64,000 bases of DNA from Dillenia suffruticosa (GCA_033439265.1 JAVTVX010000027.1:9873001-9937000); one strand, 5' to 3'; counted from the stretch's first letter, positions 22,812-34,178 are shown. Numbers and translations are program-made. Notes: generated from the sequence alone by a model not told the origin.

Positions 22812-24160
22812 AGCCAAATGGAGCGTCATCACAAAACTACAAGCCAAATAACAGAGGAGGTACTTGATGATGATGATGTCCGCAATGGCAATTTACGACG
22901 GCAACACTCCCAAAAATGACTAAAGAAGATGATGGATGATCAGACATCGACGATTGATGGATGATAATGATAGAATAAAGGGCGGAGTAGTTGAACCAAT
23001 TAGCGACGGCAATGACGAATGGTGCAGACAATGAGTTGCGGTGGCGATCGGATAGAGAAGACTTTATAGCAGCTAAGATGGATGGTGGAGACAATGAAGA
23101 TGATGGCGACTCAAGGCAGTGATGATGAATGAACGAATTTTGAAGGTGGAGATGACGAAGCAAATTAGGCGAACAATAGAGGAACCGAAAATCGAGGACT
23201 ATAAATGAATTAAGGTCAAGATAGCAATTTTCAAGGTAGAGAATTCGAAGAATATAACTTGGAGGCAAAGAATAGGTGAAGTCAAAAGTCAAAGTTTAAT
23301 GGCCATTGTAGAAGGTCGGAGACAAAAATCGAAGTACTGAAGCAGCGACTTGAACTTGGTTAAGTGGAGAAGATGTGGAACAATAGTAGATGAAGCTTTG
23401 CATCAGAATTGATGGTGGATGAAGGGAGACCATGACCAAAACCTAGAAATTTCATGGTTTGAGGCTTAATTAAGAAGGAGAAAACTTTGTACAACCTTCA
23501 ATTTGCAAGTCATCGCCACTCATTTTCAATTTAGTCTTTTGCGCAATCTTTGTCTACATCATGCACAGTTGCCTCTGTTTCAAATTCCACCACCATTTCA
23601 AATTCTCTGTTTTCAATTTACCTTAACTGCCGTTCGATTCATTTTCAATTTGCCATCCCTGTTTTCGATTTAGACATCTCCACCATTATCAGATCATTCC
23701 GCCTTCAATTTCTCTTATTGTCTTTGAAATCAATTTTAGTAGATTAAGGATTGAATGAAGGCAAGCAACCGGCAAAGAAAATGATGATTTGTGCTTTCGA
23801 AATCATCAATTGTTGTTTGAGTGTAAAATCAAAGAAAATAAAAAAAAAGGAGATCGAAGAGTATGAGATGTACAAGTTCACACAGAAGGAAGCATAGTCA
23901 CAGAGTGAAAAGAAAAGAGATGAGAGAGAATTAAAATTAATTAATAATTTTTTTTTTAAATTAATTTAAAAATTAAAATTTTGATGATGTGGTATCAATG
24001 TGTTCTCATTTGTTGATGGGACGCATATCATGTCTACGCTTCACTTATGTAGTATAGATGATTGTCAGCAACTTATTCTAAATGTGATATCAAATCAACA
24101 ATTGCCGTTCAATGTCAAATTTCACGTCGTGTTGACTCATCATTTAACAACCAGCGTGAT
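22812..24160. other. Non-coding interior of the TIR element
   Basis: AT-rich sequence with GATGATGAT-like runs near 22865-23120. The reading frame at 22837-23292 (minus) is low in complexity and matches no family I know. TGTCA/TGACA-type words recur near both TIRs (22260-22340 and 24100-24170), as is common in subterminal regions of DNA transposons. Confidence 0.5.
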
Positions 24161-24261
24161 GACATTGCTAATGAGGGGACTAATTTGTTGTATTTTGAGA
24201 AATTTAAGTACTCATGTATTTAAAATTTAATAACCTAATTTGAGTTAATCCCAAATCAAAG
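24161..24261 (-). repeat. Right terminal inverted repeat of the 7.8-kb nest
   Basis: Reverse complement pairs with 16481-16588. Confidence 0.6.
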
Positions 24262-25283
24262 AAATGGTAAGTAGTTCTCTCAAATTTCATTCGTATGTTG
24301 TCTTTTGTATTTTACTCTAAAATTCTCCCTTTTTATTGTTCATTCAAATCAAAAGACTATTTAATTCCCAAGAAAATTCACGCCTTTTGGGAATTTGTGC
24401 CATTTGGAGTGCTGGCGCAGGTGTAAATTCCTGATCTTTGTAGACCTCCAGACTTCTTTGCTTCTGTTTCAATTTCTTCAGCAACCACCAGAATTGGGAA
24501 GGAGAGTGCATGTGCAGGGATTGGGAAATGGGTTTATGGATTCAATTTGGTAGATCTCTCTATTTGTTGGTGTGCATATGTCTCCATCTCTGTGTTTACT
24601 CAATCTCTTTGGTGAGGTTATTGTGAATCGCGGGAATTGGGACAGATATAGGTCCCGTGCATAATTGGGTTGTGTTCCATATAAAATCCATGTCAGAATT
24701 GCAAGCAGATTTCTTGATATTCATAGTTTTGGAATTCTGGGGGGTGGGACTAGGAGAAGAAAGAAGAGTGATGTGCTGATTGTATGCACGGAGATTGTCA
24801 TTTCATTAGAAGTTGGTGTTGGAAGAATCATATCGTGTATGAAATATGGTTGCTTTGTCCCCAATGGGGCAGCCATGATAGAAACCTCCCTCCTCCAATC
24901 TGGTGATTCTAAATTCAAATTCTTGTACGACAAAAAATATATATATATATATATATATACATGGTTGCTTCAAAATAATTCATGTGATAATTCCATGGGA
25001 TTATATAAATAGCATATGAACAAATTGTGTGTTGGTTGCACTTAAATTGTGATGGTTACCCTATAGGGTATGCCTACAGAAAATGGACTCAAAACTTCGG
25101 AAATAGTCCAATCAACTCCTATGCCTTAACACAGTATTTTTATTGTCAAGTATAGGAATTTTGGCAATTGCGTATGCACGAAAAAGTTCTTTTATTATAT
25201 CATATAGAGAGCTAAGCATTACTTATGAGGGATATGGCATCCTCTTCCTCTGTGCAAGTGAGCAGTCTTCATATGACAGGAAA
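24262..25283. other. Spacer downstream of thioesterase copy 2
   Basis: Contains an (AT)n microsatellite at about 24938-24959 and must include the 3' UTR of the minus-strand gene ending at 25284. No gene seen; apparent frames here lack recognisable domains. Confidence 0.5.
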
Positions 25284-28200
25284 TCACAGTTTACTCGTCG
25301 AAGCAATGTACTTGGTATGCCGACCCTGAGCAATAATTTTTCCCGTCTTTTTTTTCCTCAATTCAACGCTCACAACAGCAATAGTCTTTCCAACCCGTAA
25401 AGCCTTGGCCTCGATTTCAACTTCCTCCTGAAAATAGTGAAAGAAACATGTAAGGCAACTGCAAACATAAACACACCACAATTTCCATGCATCTAATGAT
25501 ATGAACATCTCAAATGGATAGAAAAGGTCCCATCCTTTCCAATATCAAATGCACAAGATTTTTTTTAATAGTTTATTATAAACCAGCACAAGCTTGCTTG
25601 TTAACTGGATTAGTAACTTAGGGCCAGGTAAAGAATGATGCTAAAGTTCACAAATTCCATCAAAATACATGGGACATTAACAAAACAATACATAATAAAA
25701 AGCCAACTAACATAGCACCTATGATATGAAACAATGATTTAAAACAAGACCAAACATTTAGTTGGAAGTTGAAGTCTCATTATAGAGACGATTGGTCTCC
25801 ATAACTGGGTTCTATTTCTTGTTTAATGTAGCATGCCAAATGCAGTACCTGAAGACATGAGCCCATTAGTTAAGTTATGCCAGTCATAGATACCTTCAAT
25901 TTTTTCTGAGAAGTTTAAGAACAATGGCTGCTATTTAAAAGGATTATCTCTTACTTTTTTTTTTAATAATCAAAATGATTTCAATAAAAAAAAAAATCCT
26001 TGTAGACAGATAGGAATACAACAGAGCACTGGACCACACAAATCAGAAATCAAAGAGCCAAAACAGCCCACACTCGCAGCACGAGGAAAGAAAGCACCTG
26101 GAACCACCAAAGATTACCAACCAAAAAATCACAACATGACCAAAAAAACCACCTCGACAAACAGCTGCAGAGGAGCGCACCAGAACTGACCTAAAAGAGA
26201 GCTCCTAAACCAACAAAGAAGTAGCCAAGAGCCCGAACTGAACTGAGAATGATAAAATACAGGAACCTCTACCTAGATGATGAAAAAAAAAAAAAAAAGC
26301 CCAACAGAGACGAAGAAAAAGCCCTACAAGATCAAGGAACACTTGCTGAATTGCAGCGGCAGAACAATGTGGCAGCAAAAACTGGCATAAAATGACACAA
26401 CTAACAATTGAACTCCTTGAAGCAATGATCTGAAGTGATCACATGAGCCAAGAGATGGCCATGCATAAAACAATAACCCAAACGATTCATAGAACTCAGT
26501 GACTCTCTTTAGCCCTAGGTCTCATATCCCTGCTTGGTCTTACTTCACTGTCAAGAAACAAAAGAAGATTTCCATCTCCAGCTCATTTGCAGCTTGCCTC
26601 TTTTTGGGTGTGCAGCAGTGTCATACCAAAATATGCAAGAAGCATTAGCACTCCCTGAAAAGGAGGTGATCCAGCTGCAACTTCCAGGATGGCTAACTGG
26701 CAACAACCAGTTCAGTCACTAGCCCTGCCTTTGGCACGGCCTGCACCCCCTCCCCCTCTTGGGTTTAAGGTGATGTCGGGACCTCATTGCCAAAGAAATC
26801 CAAAGGAGTGAACTGCATCAAAAGCAGAAAACTACCATCTCCCAAATTTCGATAAATCACCTGACTAAATTCACATCTCTATGTTTCTTCTCCAATTGCC
26901 CTAAAATCAGCTAAATGACCAATAGACTGAGAATCAGAGGCTTCCTTTCTAAACCTTCCCTTGCTAAAATAAGATTCCATTGTAAAAAATATAAGGATCA
27001 ACCACCATATTTGGCCTTTATTACTTTTGTTCTTTGGTTTTCAACAATATCATCCACTGATTCTTTCTCCCAAGTTTTTCCTTTGCAAATATTTTTACAA
27101 CTTTATTGAAAGGGACCTAATTCTTATCAAAGAGACAAGAGGAACATTATCTTCTACAGAGGAAGAAATCCCAGGTTCTCTCTTACTTTGCGTTGTGTAC
27201 AATGGCTGCTTCTTTAATCGAAAGAATCAATCTACATCTATAATCAGTTTAGAACAGAAAAACCCTGCTGCTGTGCTATTTTGAGAGCCCACCTAACAGA
27301 AACTTCTATCATATATTTATTGTGATGGATGTATACTTACTATTTTTGTGGTGGTTGGGTGGTTCTTGCTACTCCTTTTTGCGTCTTGCGATCTATTACT
27401 AGGCTAATGTGTTTCCTAACATTTTTTACAACTTTATTGAAAGGGACTTAATTCTTATCAAAGAGACGAGGAACATTATCCTCTACAGAGGAAGAAATCC
27501 TCCCAGGTTCTCTCTTACTTTGCCTTGTGGACAATGGCTGCTTATTTAATTGAAAGAATCAATCTACATTTATAATCATTTTAGAACAGAAAAACCCTGT
27601 TGCTGTGCTATTTTGAGAGCCCACCTAACAGAAACTTCTTTCATATATTTATTGTGATCGATGTATATTTACTATTTTTGTGGCGGTTGGGTGGTTCTTG
27701 CTACTCCTTGTTGCTTCTTGAGATCTATTACTAGGCTAATGTGTTTCCTAATTACAACTTTATTGAAAGGGACCTTATTCTTATCAAAGAGACAAGAGGA
27801 ACATTATCTTCTACAAAGGAAGAAATCCTCCCAGGTTCTCTCTTACTTTGCCTTGTGTACAATGGCTGCTTATTTAATTGAAGGAATCAATCTACATTTA
27901 TAATCATTTTAGAACAGAAAAACCCTGCTGCTGTGCTATTTTGAGAGCCCACCTAACAGAAACTTCTGTCATATATATATTGTGATGGATGTATACTTAC
28001 TATTTTTGAGGTGGTTGGGTGGTTCTTGCTACTCCTTGTTGCGTCTTGCGATCTATTACTAGGCTAATGTGTTTCCTAACATTTTTTACAACTTTATTGA
28101 AAGGGACTTAATTCTTATCAAAGAGACGAGGAACATTATCTTCTACAGAGGAAGAAATCCTCCCAGGTTCTCTCTTACTTTGCCTTGTGGACAATGGCTG

Positions 28201-31200
28201 CTTATTTAATTGAAAGAATCAATCTACATTTATAATCATTTTAGAACAGAAAAACCCTGTTGCTGTGCTATTTTGAGAGCCCACCTAACAGAAACTTCTT
28301 TCATATATTTATTGTGATCGATGTATATTTACTATTTTTGTGGCGGTTGGGTGGTTCTTGCTACTCCTTGTTGCGTCTTGAGATCTATTACTAGGCTAAT
28401 GTGTTTCCTAATTACAACTTTATTGAAAGGGACGTTATTCTTATCAAAGAGACAAGAGGAACATTATCTTCTACAAAGGAAGAAATCCTCCCAGGTTCTC
28501 TCTTACTTTGCCTTGTGTACAATGGCTGCTTATTTAATTGAAAGAATCAATCTACATTTATAATCATTTTAGAACAGAAAAACCCTGCTGCTGTGCTATT
28601 TTGAGAGCCCACCTAACAGAAACTTCTTTCATATATTTATTTTGCTGGATGTATACTTGTATGTTTTTGTGGCGGTTGGGTAGTACTTGCTACTCATTGT
28701 TGTGTCTTGAGATCTATTACTAGGCTAATGAGTTTCCTAATAAGATGTCCACTGCCAATCCAAAATAATTTCTTAAAAAAAAAAAAAAATCCTGTTCATA
28801 ACCATACACAGACAGAGATGAATGATACTTAAGAGATAAAAGAATTTAACTACTCCATTTGATGTGAGGGGAAAAAAACCACCTACCACAACCCCCAGGA
28901 AGAGTGGAAGTGCAAAGAGAAAGCATCTCCAGTAAAACATCGATAAAGCATTTATCCTGAGACCGCACCATATATTACAAAAGAGTGATGAGCTATCTTA
29001 AAATAAAATAAACATCCTCAATTGCATCCCCATCCACTGTTGCTATATGGGTGACGCCATAGGCAAAATTGTGAACAAATGTTAATTCATGACAAATTAA
29101 AATGAAGGCAGAATTGGAGTCTCAATGGGACCTCATAAAGGAGCCATAAACAAATAGAGAGAAAATCATGTTCTGGGGGCAATAAGGTGATATGCACTTG
29201 GATATCATTGAAAAGAATTATTCTAGAAAGTATATATCATTGGAAATAGATCATTTAGAAGAATGCAAAAACTAGTAAAAAGAAAATATTTAAAAAAAAT
29301 GGTAGTTTCCTTATTTAACTAATAGCAATCTTTTTAAAATTAGTAGTTATCTTAGTTTTGAAAATGCTTCATATTGGGAATGATTTTAGGGATTTATTTT
29401 TAATAAAAATTTTATTTTATTGTAAATCTTAGTTTTTCCTATTTAAAAAGAGTATGATCAATAAAGAAGAAAGTCAAATTCTCATAGAAGAAGTGTGGTA
29501 GGAAACTTGTTAGGGAACAAGTTGCCGGCCATCAAATCTAGGGTCTAAGAGAGGGAAAACTCTAGCAAGGGAAGAGAGATATGCACTGCAGGGTATCCAT
29601 CGACTAGATCCTATACTAAGACTCATATCAATTTGGTATCAGAGCTGACCATCATATAAAACTCTGCAGAATGGTTTAGCCAAATAGAGAGATTCATGAG
29701 AGAATTCGAGCAGTGAATGGAGCAGCCACCGGCTAGGGTGGAAGAACTTTGGCAATCCAACAAGAAGTTACTGCAAAAACAGTACGCATCACTAATCTCG
29801 TAGATAGAAAGGCTTCGGCGAGAGCTGCAAGGGCTCAGCAAGGTCCAGGAGGTAGGGATCAGCACCCACACCCAACCAAGGGGAGGAAAGTAGTCTGCTG
29901 GAAGGAGTGATTGCCATCCCGACTTCTTCTATGACTTCAATAGCTATGCATATAATAAGTTTGGGCAGAATCTTCAGCTTTCAATTGCTGATGGTTAGAG
30001 GATTTATATGGAGAAAATACCTAAAAATGTAAGAAAGAGAAGAGCCACGAATCTTGGACTAAATCTGTCCAAACCCAACATACTAATCTTTCTTTGGAGT
30101 ATGTCCATGTAGACTATACTACCTGTCTACAAGTGTAATATCTTGTTATGGAATTATGTCATGATAATTTTAAATTTGCAGGAAAGGGAAATTCTGGAAA
30201 GTCCAAAGAAGAGGATGAAGGAGCAGGCTTCCAGAGTGTTCTTGAAAACTTAAGAAGACCGATCTTGAATTCGAGCTTGAGAACAAGCTCTTTGTCCAAG
30301 AGAGGAGTACTGATATGCACTTGGATATCATTGAAAAAATTACTATAAAAAATACATATCATTGGAAAGAGATATTTTAGAAAGATATTTATAAACTAGT
30401 AAAAAGAAAATATTTTAGAAAATGATAATTTCCTTATTTTAGTTGATAACAATCTAGTTATCTTAGTTTTGGAAATCCTTCGTATTATGAATGATTTCAG
30501 GGATTCATTTTTAGTAACAATTCTATTTTATTGTAAATGTTAGTTTTTCCTATTTGAAGAGAGTATAATCAATAAAGAAGAAAGTCAAATTCTTATAAAA
30601 GAAGTATGGTAGAAAATTTGTTAGGGAACAAATTTCCAACCGTCATATCTAGGGTTTAAGAGAGGGCAAACTCTAGCAAGAAAGAAAGGAATTCCTGCAG
30701 AGTATCCATTGACTAGATCTTGTATTGGGGTCCATAACATAAGGCTGTGAAGAAACCATAGCACAATCACTCCCAATAACTTTCAATTCTTATGATGGAC
30801 ATTAGAAAAGAGCTCATTGCTTGTACATCTAGAGCAATCAGAAGTATCACAACTACATGTGAGAATGAAGGAAGAAAGAATATGGTCGACATGACTAGTC
30901 ATAGAAGGCTCATGTTGGAGAAAGAAATCAAAAGGCAGAGGCAAGGGTTAGTCATGAATATGCACATTGAGGAGAAGAAGGTGGCGAAGAGTATAACACC
31001 TGGAGCTAAGTCTTATGTACTTTGGGCTCAACATGGGTCAAAATAATATTCTTATCCTTAGGTCCAAAGAAGTAAGTATTATATCTACCAAAACATGTCA
31101 TTTGAAAATCATACATCCGACCAAGAACAATGTGGTCCATATTAATATGTAGAACCAGACACAAATCTTAGCTACCCAACAAACACTGAACGAAGCTCGA

Positions 31201-34085
31201 GCTTGAGGTTTAGCCAACCATTCCTGTCGGCGACATGGAATCGAGACAACTGACCCTCATCAATAATAATGCCCCACAACTTTCTGCCACAATTATGTCT
31301 AGTATAAAAAAGATAAGTGTGCTTCCAAATATTCAAACTGACATGGGTGGGTTGCCAGGCATCGTATAACACCAAAATCTTCATCCTTAGACTTCCGACT
31401 TCTCTGGTACTACAATTTCAAAGTCATCCATTATGAGAAGGATCATTGGACTTATTGTCAATGGCTAAGGAAGGGTGTGGACAAGGCAGAGCTATATACA
31501 CTTTGCCACGACAAGTGAAAATCCCAATGCTAGACCCACTAGAACAAGGAACATTTTGGAAACTTCTTTGGGTACACTAGCATAAAAATGGAACTAGAAC
31601 TCAAACAACACAACCACTACGAATCTCAGACAGTGACACCCATGAAGGTGTATTAGTTTTCACAAGGGAATGCATCCAGAATTAGGCTGCCTCAAATACT
31701 TTTCTGTCTCCAAGGCTTTGCGATAAGGCTCCTCTTATAAATCAACAGAATGCAAGCCACCACATTTGCAATATCAGATCGCAGTTCATTTGCAAATTTA
31801 GTGGCAGTAGCTCAAGAAGCATCACAAATCCCAAAATGAAGTTTGAGCTCCTCAAACTGAATTGTACAGGTGCAAACACGAATGTAATTTAACAAGATTA
31901 AGCCACTCATAAATGAGATCCATGAGAGCAGGAATGCATTCTTCTTCAAACCTTTGCTTCATTGCCTAAAGGGATACCAGGGAATATGGATCTCATGCTC
32001 TTTTAAAAAGTTGGTTTTTGCTTCTCTTTCTATCTATCCTTTTCTTTTGGCATGACCAAGCTTGATGGATTACAGCTATCTGAAGATACAAAGATAACCA
32101 GTGGATCTAGGTTGCCTCGATGGTGGATAGATTTTGTGAAGAGAGGATGTTGATGGATGTTAAGTTGAGTGCAACAGATTCTTCATTTTTTTTCTTTGTT
32201 TTTTTCCCCCCACTTTTTTAGGGTTTTTCAAACATCAAAAATGGGGTTGAGGTTTTGTAGCAAAAGAGTCCACAGAAACATAAAAATGCAGATATTTTTT
32301 CCCAATGATGGAGGTTGAAGATGATAGTGGTGGCGATGGTCAATTGCAATGATGGCTTGATTGATAGCACAATTGTGAAGGAGGACAAAAGTTGCACTCT
32401 AATACCAGTTGATGCAGGAGTACCAGAATGATATAGAGAGAGTGGAGAAGCCAGTAAGAAAAGAGGGAAACGAAATTGACGAAGAGAGGGAAAGGGATTA
32501 TTGAGGGAGAACACATGATAGAGTTGGAAACAGAGGGACAAGAATATATACAAGAGGCAGTTAGGGAAAATATGTCAAATCCAATTTAAACAAATATATG
32601 CCAACTTCCATCCTAGTTAGACATGTCAGTGCTCGATTAAGATTATATAGCAAATCTTCAATATACTTTTAACTCAAAATGCTTGGCAAGTCCATCTCTA
32701 AATTGTACGGCTCTGCAAAGATGATCCTGTGTGCATTGGGGTTAGGTTGGGTTGCAGTGTGAATGTTCATGTGTGAAATCCAACTATGGTTATTGAGAGT
32801 GGTTATCACATTCATATCACTGCCACCATTGAATATATAGGTGTGAAGAGCATCATCTTTGATCCTTTTTTCACTTTTGGGTGGTTTGCACGCTGCAATT
32901 GCGCTTCTTTAGGCACACTAACCGGCCCATCAAGGGCATCCCGCTGCCCCTGCTTATAGTTGCAGGAGAAGAAACAGTGGAATGATAGCCCAAGCTATCA
33001 AGATCTTGACAACTTGGCATAATGGGCTTGGCAGCAGTATACTTTCCTCATAGTGTACTCCTTTGGATGTGACAAAAGTGTTGCATTTCCACAACACGAC
33101 AATACAGTCATGGAACTGGCCAAAACTATTCTTTTTTTTTTTTAGATAGAAAAAGAATTGTATTAGATGTAATACAGGACATACAAAGATTCTAAGGATT
33201 TGAAATCCTCGTAAGTGAGGGAAGAAAACAATACATGGACTAATAAAGGACAACTCTCCCATTCATCTTCAACTCCTATGCACAATAATATCTATAAGTC
33301 CCTGAATCATGAGCACTCAAAGCATAAAACCCAACCTTGTCCCAAAGAGAGAAGAAACATTAGTCTAATTTCCAAAAATTCTAGCATTCCTCTCCATCCA
33401 AATACACCGAAGAACCGGCCAAACATCTAAATGATTTTACATGTAGCCACCTTGGCATAGGAAATAAAAAGGATACCCCACAAATTATAATTAAAAAATG
33501 AATAACAATGGAAGCCTAGCCTACATCATTGAAGCAATTTGAGCATGCAAATAATTGAATAATCTACAAGGGCTCTGAAATCGGGAACACCCATGGATTT
33601 AAACTAATCTCATCACCAATATTCAGTATTTCTGAACCAATTAAACCTGAGAGAGAGAGAGAGAGAGAGAGACGAACATTAGGAAAAGCAGCATCCAAGT
33701 AAGAGACATTGATCTCAACAGAAACACCAGTGGTGGTAGCCCCACAAGAGTATATGACTGCAGCACTTAACAGGTCCACCAGACTTGCCGTTGCTCCGCC
33801 ATGCATGAATCCTCCACTATTCTAAAATTACAAAAAACACAAACAAAAATTTAAACCCGAACTACTATATATATATAGAGACACACACAGAAAGAGAGGA
33901 CATACCAGCAAACGGGGTGGAACTTTGAAGGAGCAAAGAATTCGACCGGGTTGAATAGAATGGACCTTAATCCCGGCCATGATAAAGTGATCGAAGAATT
34001 TGGAGGGCAACGAATCGATTTCTGAGCCATTTTCGTTCTCTTTCCCACCTCTCTCCAACTGCTTCTTCACTCCTTCCAAATCCAT
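25284..34085 (-). CDS. ACOT13: Acyl-CoA thioesterase 13-like protein (HotDog fold), copy 2
   Basis: Tandem paralogue of the gene at 12166-16211, same strand. Exons: 34085-33906 (60 codons), 33821-33678 (48) and 25427-25284 (48 including stop), GT-AG, all phase 0; product 155 aa. The start is the ATG at 34085 (MDLEGVKK), matching copy 1; no ATG lies just upstream in frame. The HotDog signature NSGGFMHGGATASLVD (residues 61-76) keeps Asn61, HGG and Asp76. Exon 3 encodes GKTIAVVSVELRKKKTGKII and GRHTKY. Exon 1 is the most divergent part and exons 2 and 3 are strongly conserved, which suggests selection on the enzyme core. Intron 2 has expanded to 8250 bp by transposon and organelle DNA insertion, against 687 bp in copy 1. 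Open coding and splice sites suggest function, but splicing over the long intron needs transcript proof. Confidence 0.9.
25955..26340 (-). mobile_element. Probable non-LTR retroposon 3' end in intron 2 of copy 2
   Basis: Read on the minus strand, a G/T-rich body reminiscent of plant LINE 3' UTRs ends in TTGATTATT followed by a 10-base A-run (25964-25955). Another A-rich interruption lies near 25985-25996. The 5' limit is uncertain; the plastid fragment begins at about 26512. No protein remnant is seen. Confidence 0.45.
26512..26815 (-). pseudogene. rrn16: Nuclear plastid DNA (NUPT): 3' end of plastid rrn16 and start of rrn16-trnI spacer
   Basis: On the minus strand, 26672-26659 reads GGATCACCTCCTTT, the anti-Shine-Dalgarno 3' end of plastid 16S rRNA. 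Upstream of it (26740-26673) are GGCAGGGCTAGTGACTG, TAGCCATCCTGGAAG and CAGCTGG, which track the last ~140 nt of plastid rrn16 with scattered changes. Downstream, TTCAGGGAGTGCTAATGCTT, TGACACTGCTGCACACCC and GTGAAGTAAGACCAAGC follow the plastid rrn16-trnI spacer. Many differences look like C-to-T or G-to-A changes, as expected for old methylated organelle inserts. It is a decayed fragment, not a working rRNA gene, and lies inside intron 2 of thioesterase copy 2. Confidence 0.87.
27093..28738 (+). repeat. Tandem array of five ~330-bp units with 660-bp higher-order period
   Basis: Units begin near 27093, 27426, 27752, 28086 and 28412, each opening with TTACAACTTTATTGAAAGGG. Units 2 and 4 are almost identical, as are units 3 and 5, so a 660-bp dimer was duplicated more recently than the single unit. 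The array is followed by an A15 run at 28775-28789, so the unit may derive from the 3' end of a plus-strand retroposon. It lies antisense in intron 2 of thioesterase copy 2. Short repeated reading frames inside are by-products of the repeat. Confidence 0.9.
28790..29182. other. Unassigned intron sequence
   Basis: AT-rich intron sequence between the A15 tail and the short LTR element. No gene, repeat or motif recognised. Confidence 0.5.
29188..29630 (+). repeat. 5' LTR of the TRIM-like element
   Basis: 443 bp, TGATATG...CATATCA, direct repeat of 30311-30739. Confidence 0.9.
29634..29645 (+). other. Primer binding site (initiator tRNA-Met)
   Basis: TGGTATCAGAGC, three bases after the 5' LTR of the TRIM-like element. 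Confidence 0.92.
30311..30739 (+). repeat. 3' LTR of the TRIM-like element
   Basis: 429 bp. It differs from the 5' LTR by many point changes and a few small indels, and its end reads CATAACA instead of CATATCA. This suggests an old insertion. Confidence 0.9.
30745..32396. other. Unassigned sequence, possibly LTR-element interior
   Basis: No recognisable gene. The minus-strand frame at 31172-31384 has no motif I know. Because a minus-strand primer site lies at 32397-32407, at least the right part may be the non-coding leader of a decayed LTR element. Confidence 0.4.
32397..32640 (-). mobile_element. LTR retrotransposon remnant with primer site
   Basis: The minus strand reads TGGTATTAGAG at 32407-32397, an iMet-type primer site with one change. 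On the plus side a 2-nt spacer is followed by TGATGCAGG at 32410, a plausible LTR edge. The other LTR edge and a second LTR were not found, so the limits are approximate. Confidence 0.42.
32641..33131. other. Unassigned intron sequence
   Basis: No gene or motif recognised between the LTR remnant and the LINE 3' end. Confidence 0.45.
33132..33430 (-). mobile_element. LINE 3'-end fragment with poly(A)
   Basis: On the minus strand a block CIWMERNARIFGN (near 33410-33370) matches the conserved (W)xERNxRIF motif at the C-terminus of plant L1-type LINE polyproteins. A 3' UTR and a terminal A12 run (T-run at 33132-33143 on the plus strand) follow. It is 5'-truncated and inserted in intron 2 of thioesterase copy 2 in the sense orientation of that gene. 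Confidence 0.75.
33650..33672. repeat. (GA)n microsatellite at a splice donor
   Basis: On the transcribed minus strand a (CT)n tract starts just after the exon 2 donor (GTTCGT) of thioesterase copy 2. Confidence 0.88.
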
Positions 34086-34178
34086 CTTCCTCAATCAAGC
34101 CCTAAGCTTTTCAATTTTGTTGTGAAATTGGGTTCTTCTATTTGATATTCCCTTCCTTCCAATTCCCGTTGACTGCTC

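Larger units (their letters stand above)
16481..24261. mobile_element. Non-autonomous TIR DNA transposon hosting other elements
   Basis: The segments 16481-16588 and 24161-24261 are inverted copies of each other at roughly 75-80 percent by eye. For example AATACAATAAATTAG on the left pairs with AATACAACAAATTAG on the complement of the right. Without the inserted gypsy element and the MITE, the element would be about 1.8 kb. No transposase is visible. A clear target duplication was not found, so the superfamily is uncertain; long AT-rich TIRs are typical of non-autonomous Mutator-like elements. It starts about 270 bp upstream of the start codon of thioesterase copy 1. Confidence 0.6.
29188..30739 (+). 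mobile_element. Short non-autonomous LTR retrotransposon (TRIM-like)
   Basis: Complete 1552-bp element with LTRs 29188-29630 and 30311-30739 starting TGATATGCACTTGG, and a perfect 5-bp target duplication TAAGG (29183-29187, 30740-30744). The iMet-type primer site TGGTATCAGAGC is at 29634-29645 and the purine-rich AAGAGAGGAG lies just before the 3' LTR. The internal region of about 680 bp has no gag, protease, RT or integrase. LTRs of ~440 bp are long for a TRIM, so it could be an internally deleted element. Inserted antisense in intron 2 of thioesterase copy 2. Confidence 0.92.

Noticed and set aside
22837..23292. 151-codon minus-strand frame
   Set aside because: Low-complexity Ser/His/Ile-rich translation from GATGAT-rich DNA inside a transposon; no recognisable motif.
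26512..26815. Bacterial contamination or a working 16S rRNA gene
   Set aside because: The spacer after the rRNA end matches plastid, the sequence is strongly decayed, and it is embedded in plant intron DNA.
27661..28563. Two nearly identical 80-codon frames
   Set aside because: They are the same frame in two units of the tandem array, not separate genes.
34086..34094. Upstream start giving three extra residues for thioesterase copy 2
   Set aside because: The codon is TTG, not ATG; the ATG at 34085 aligns exactly with the start of copy 1.
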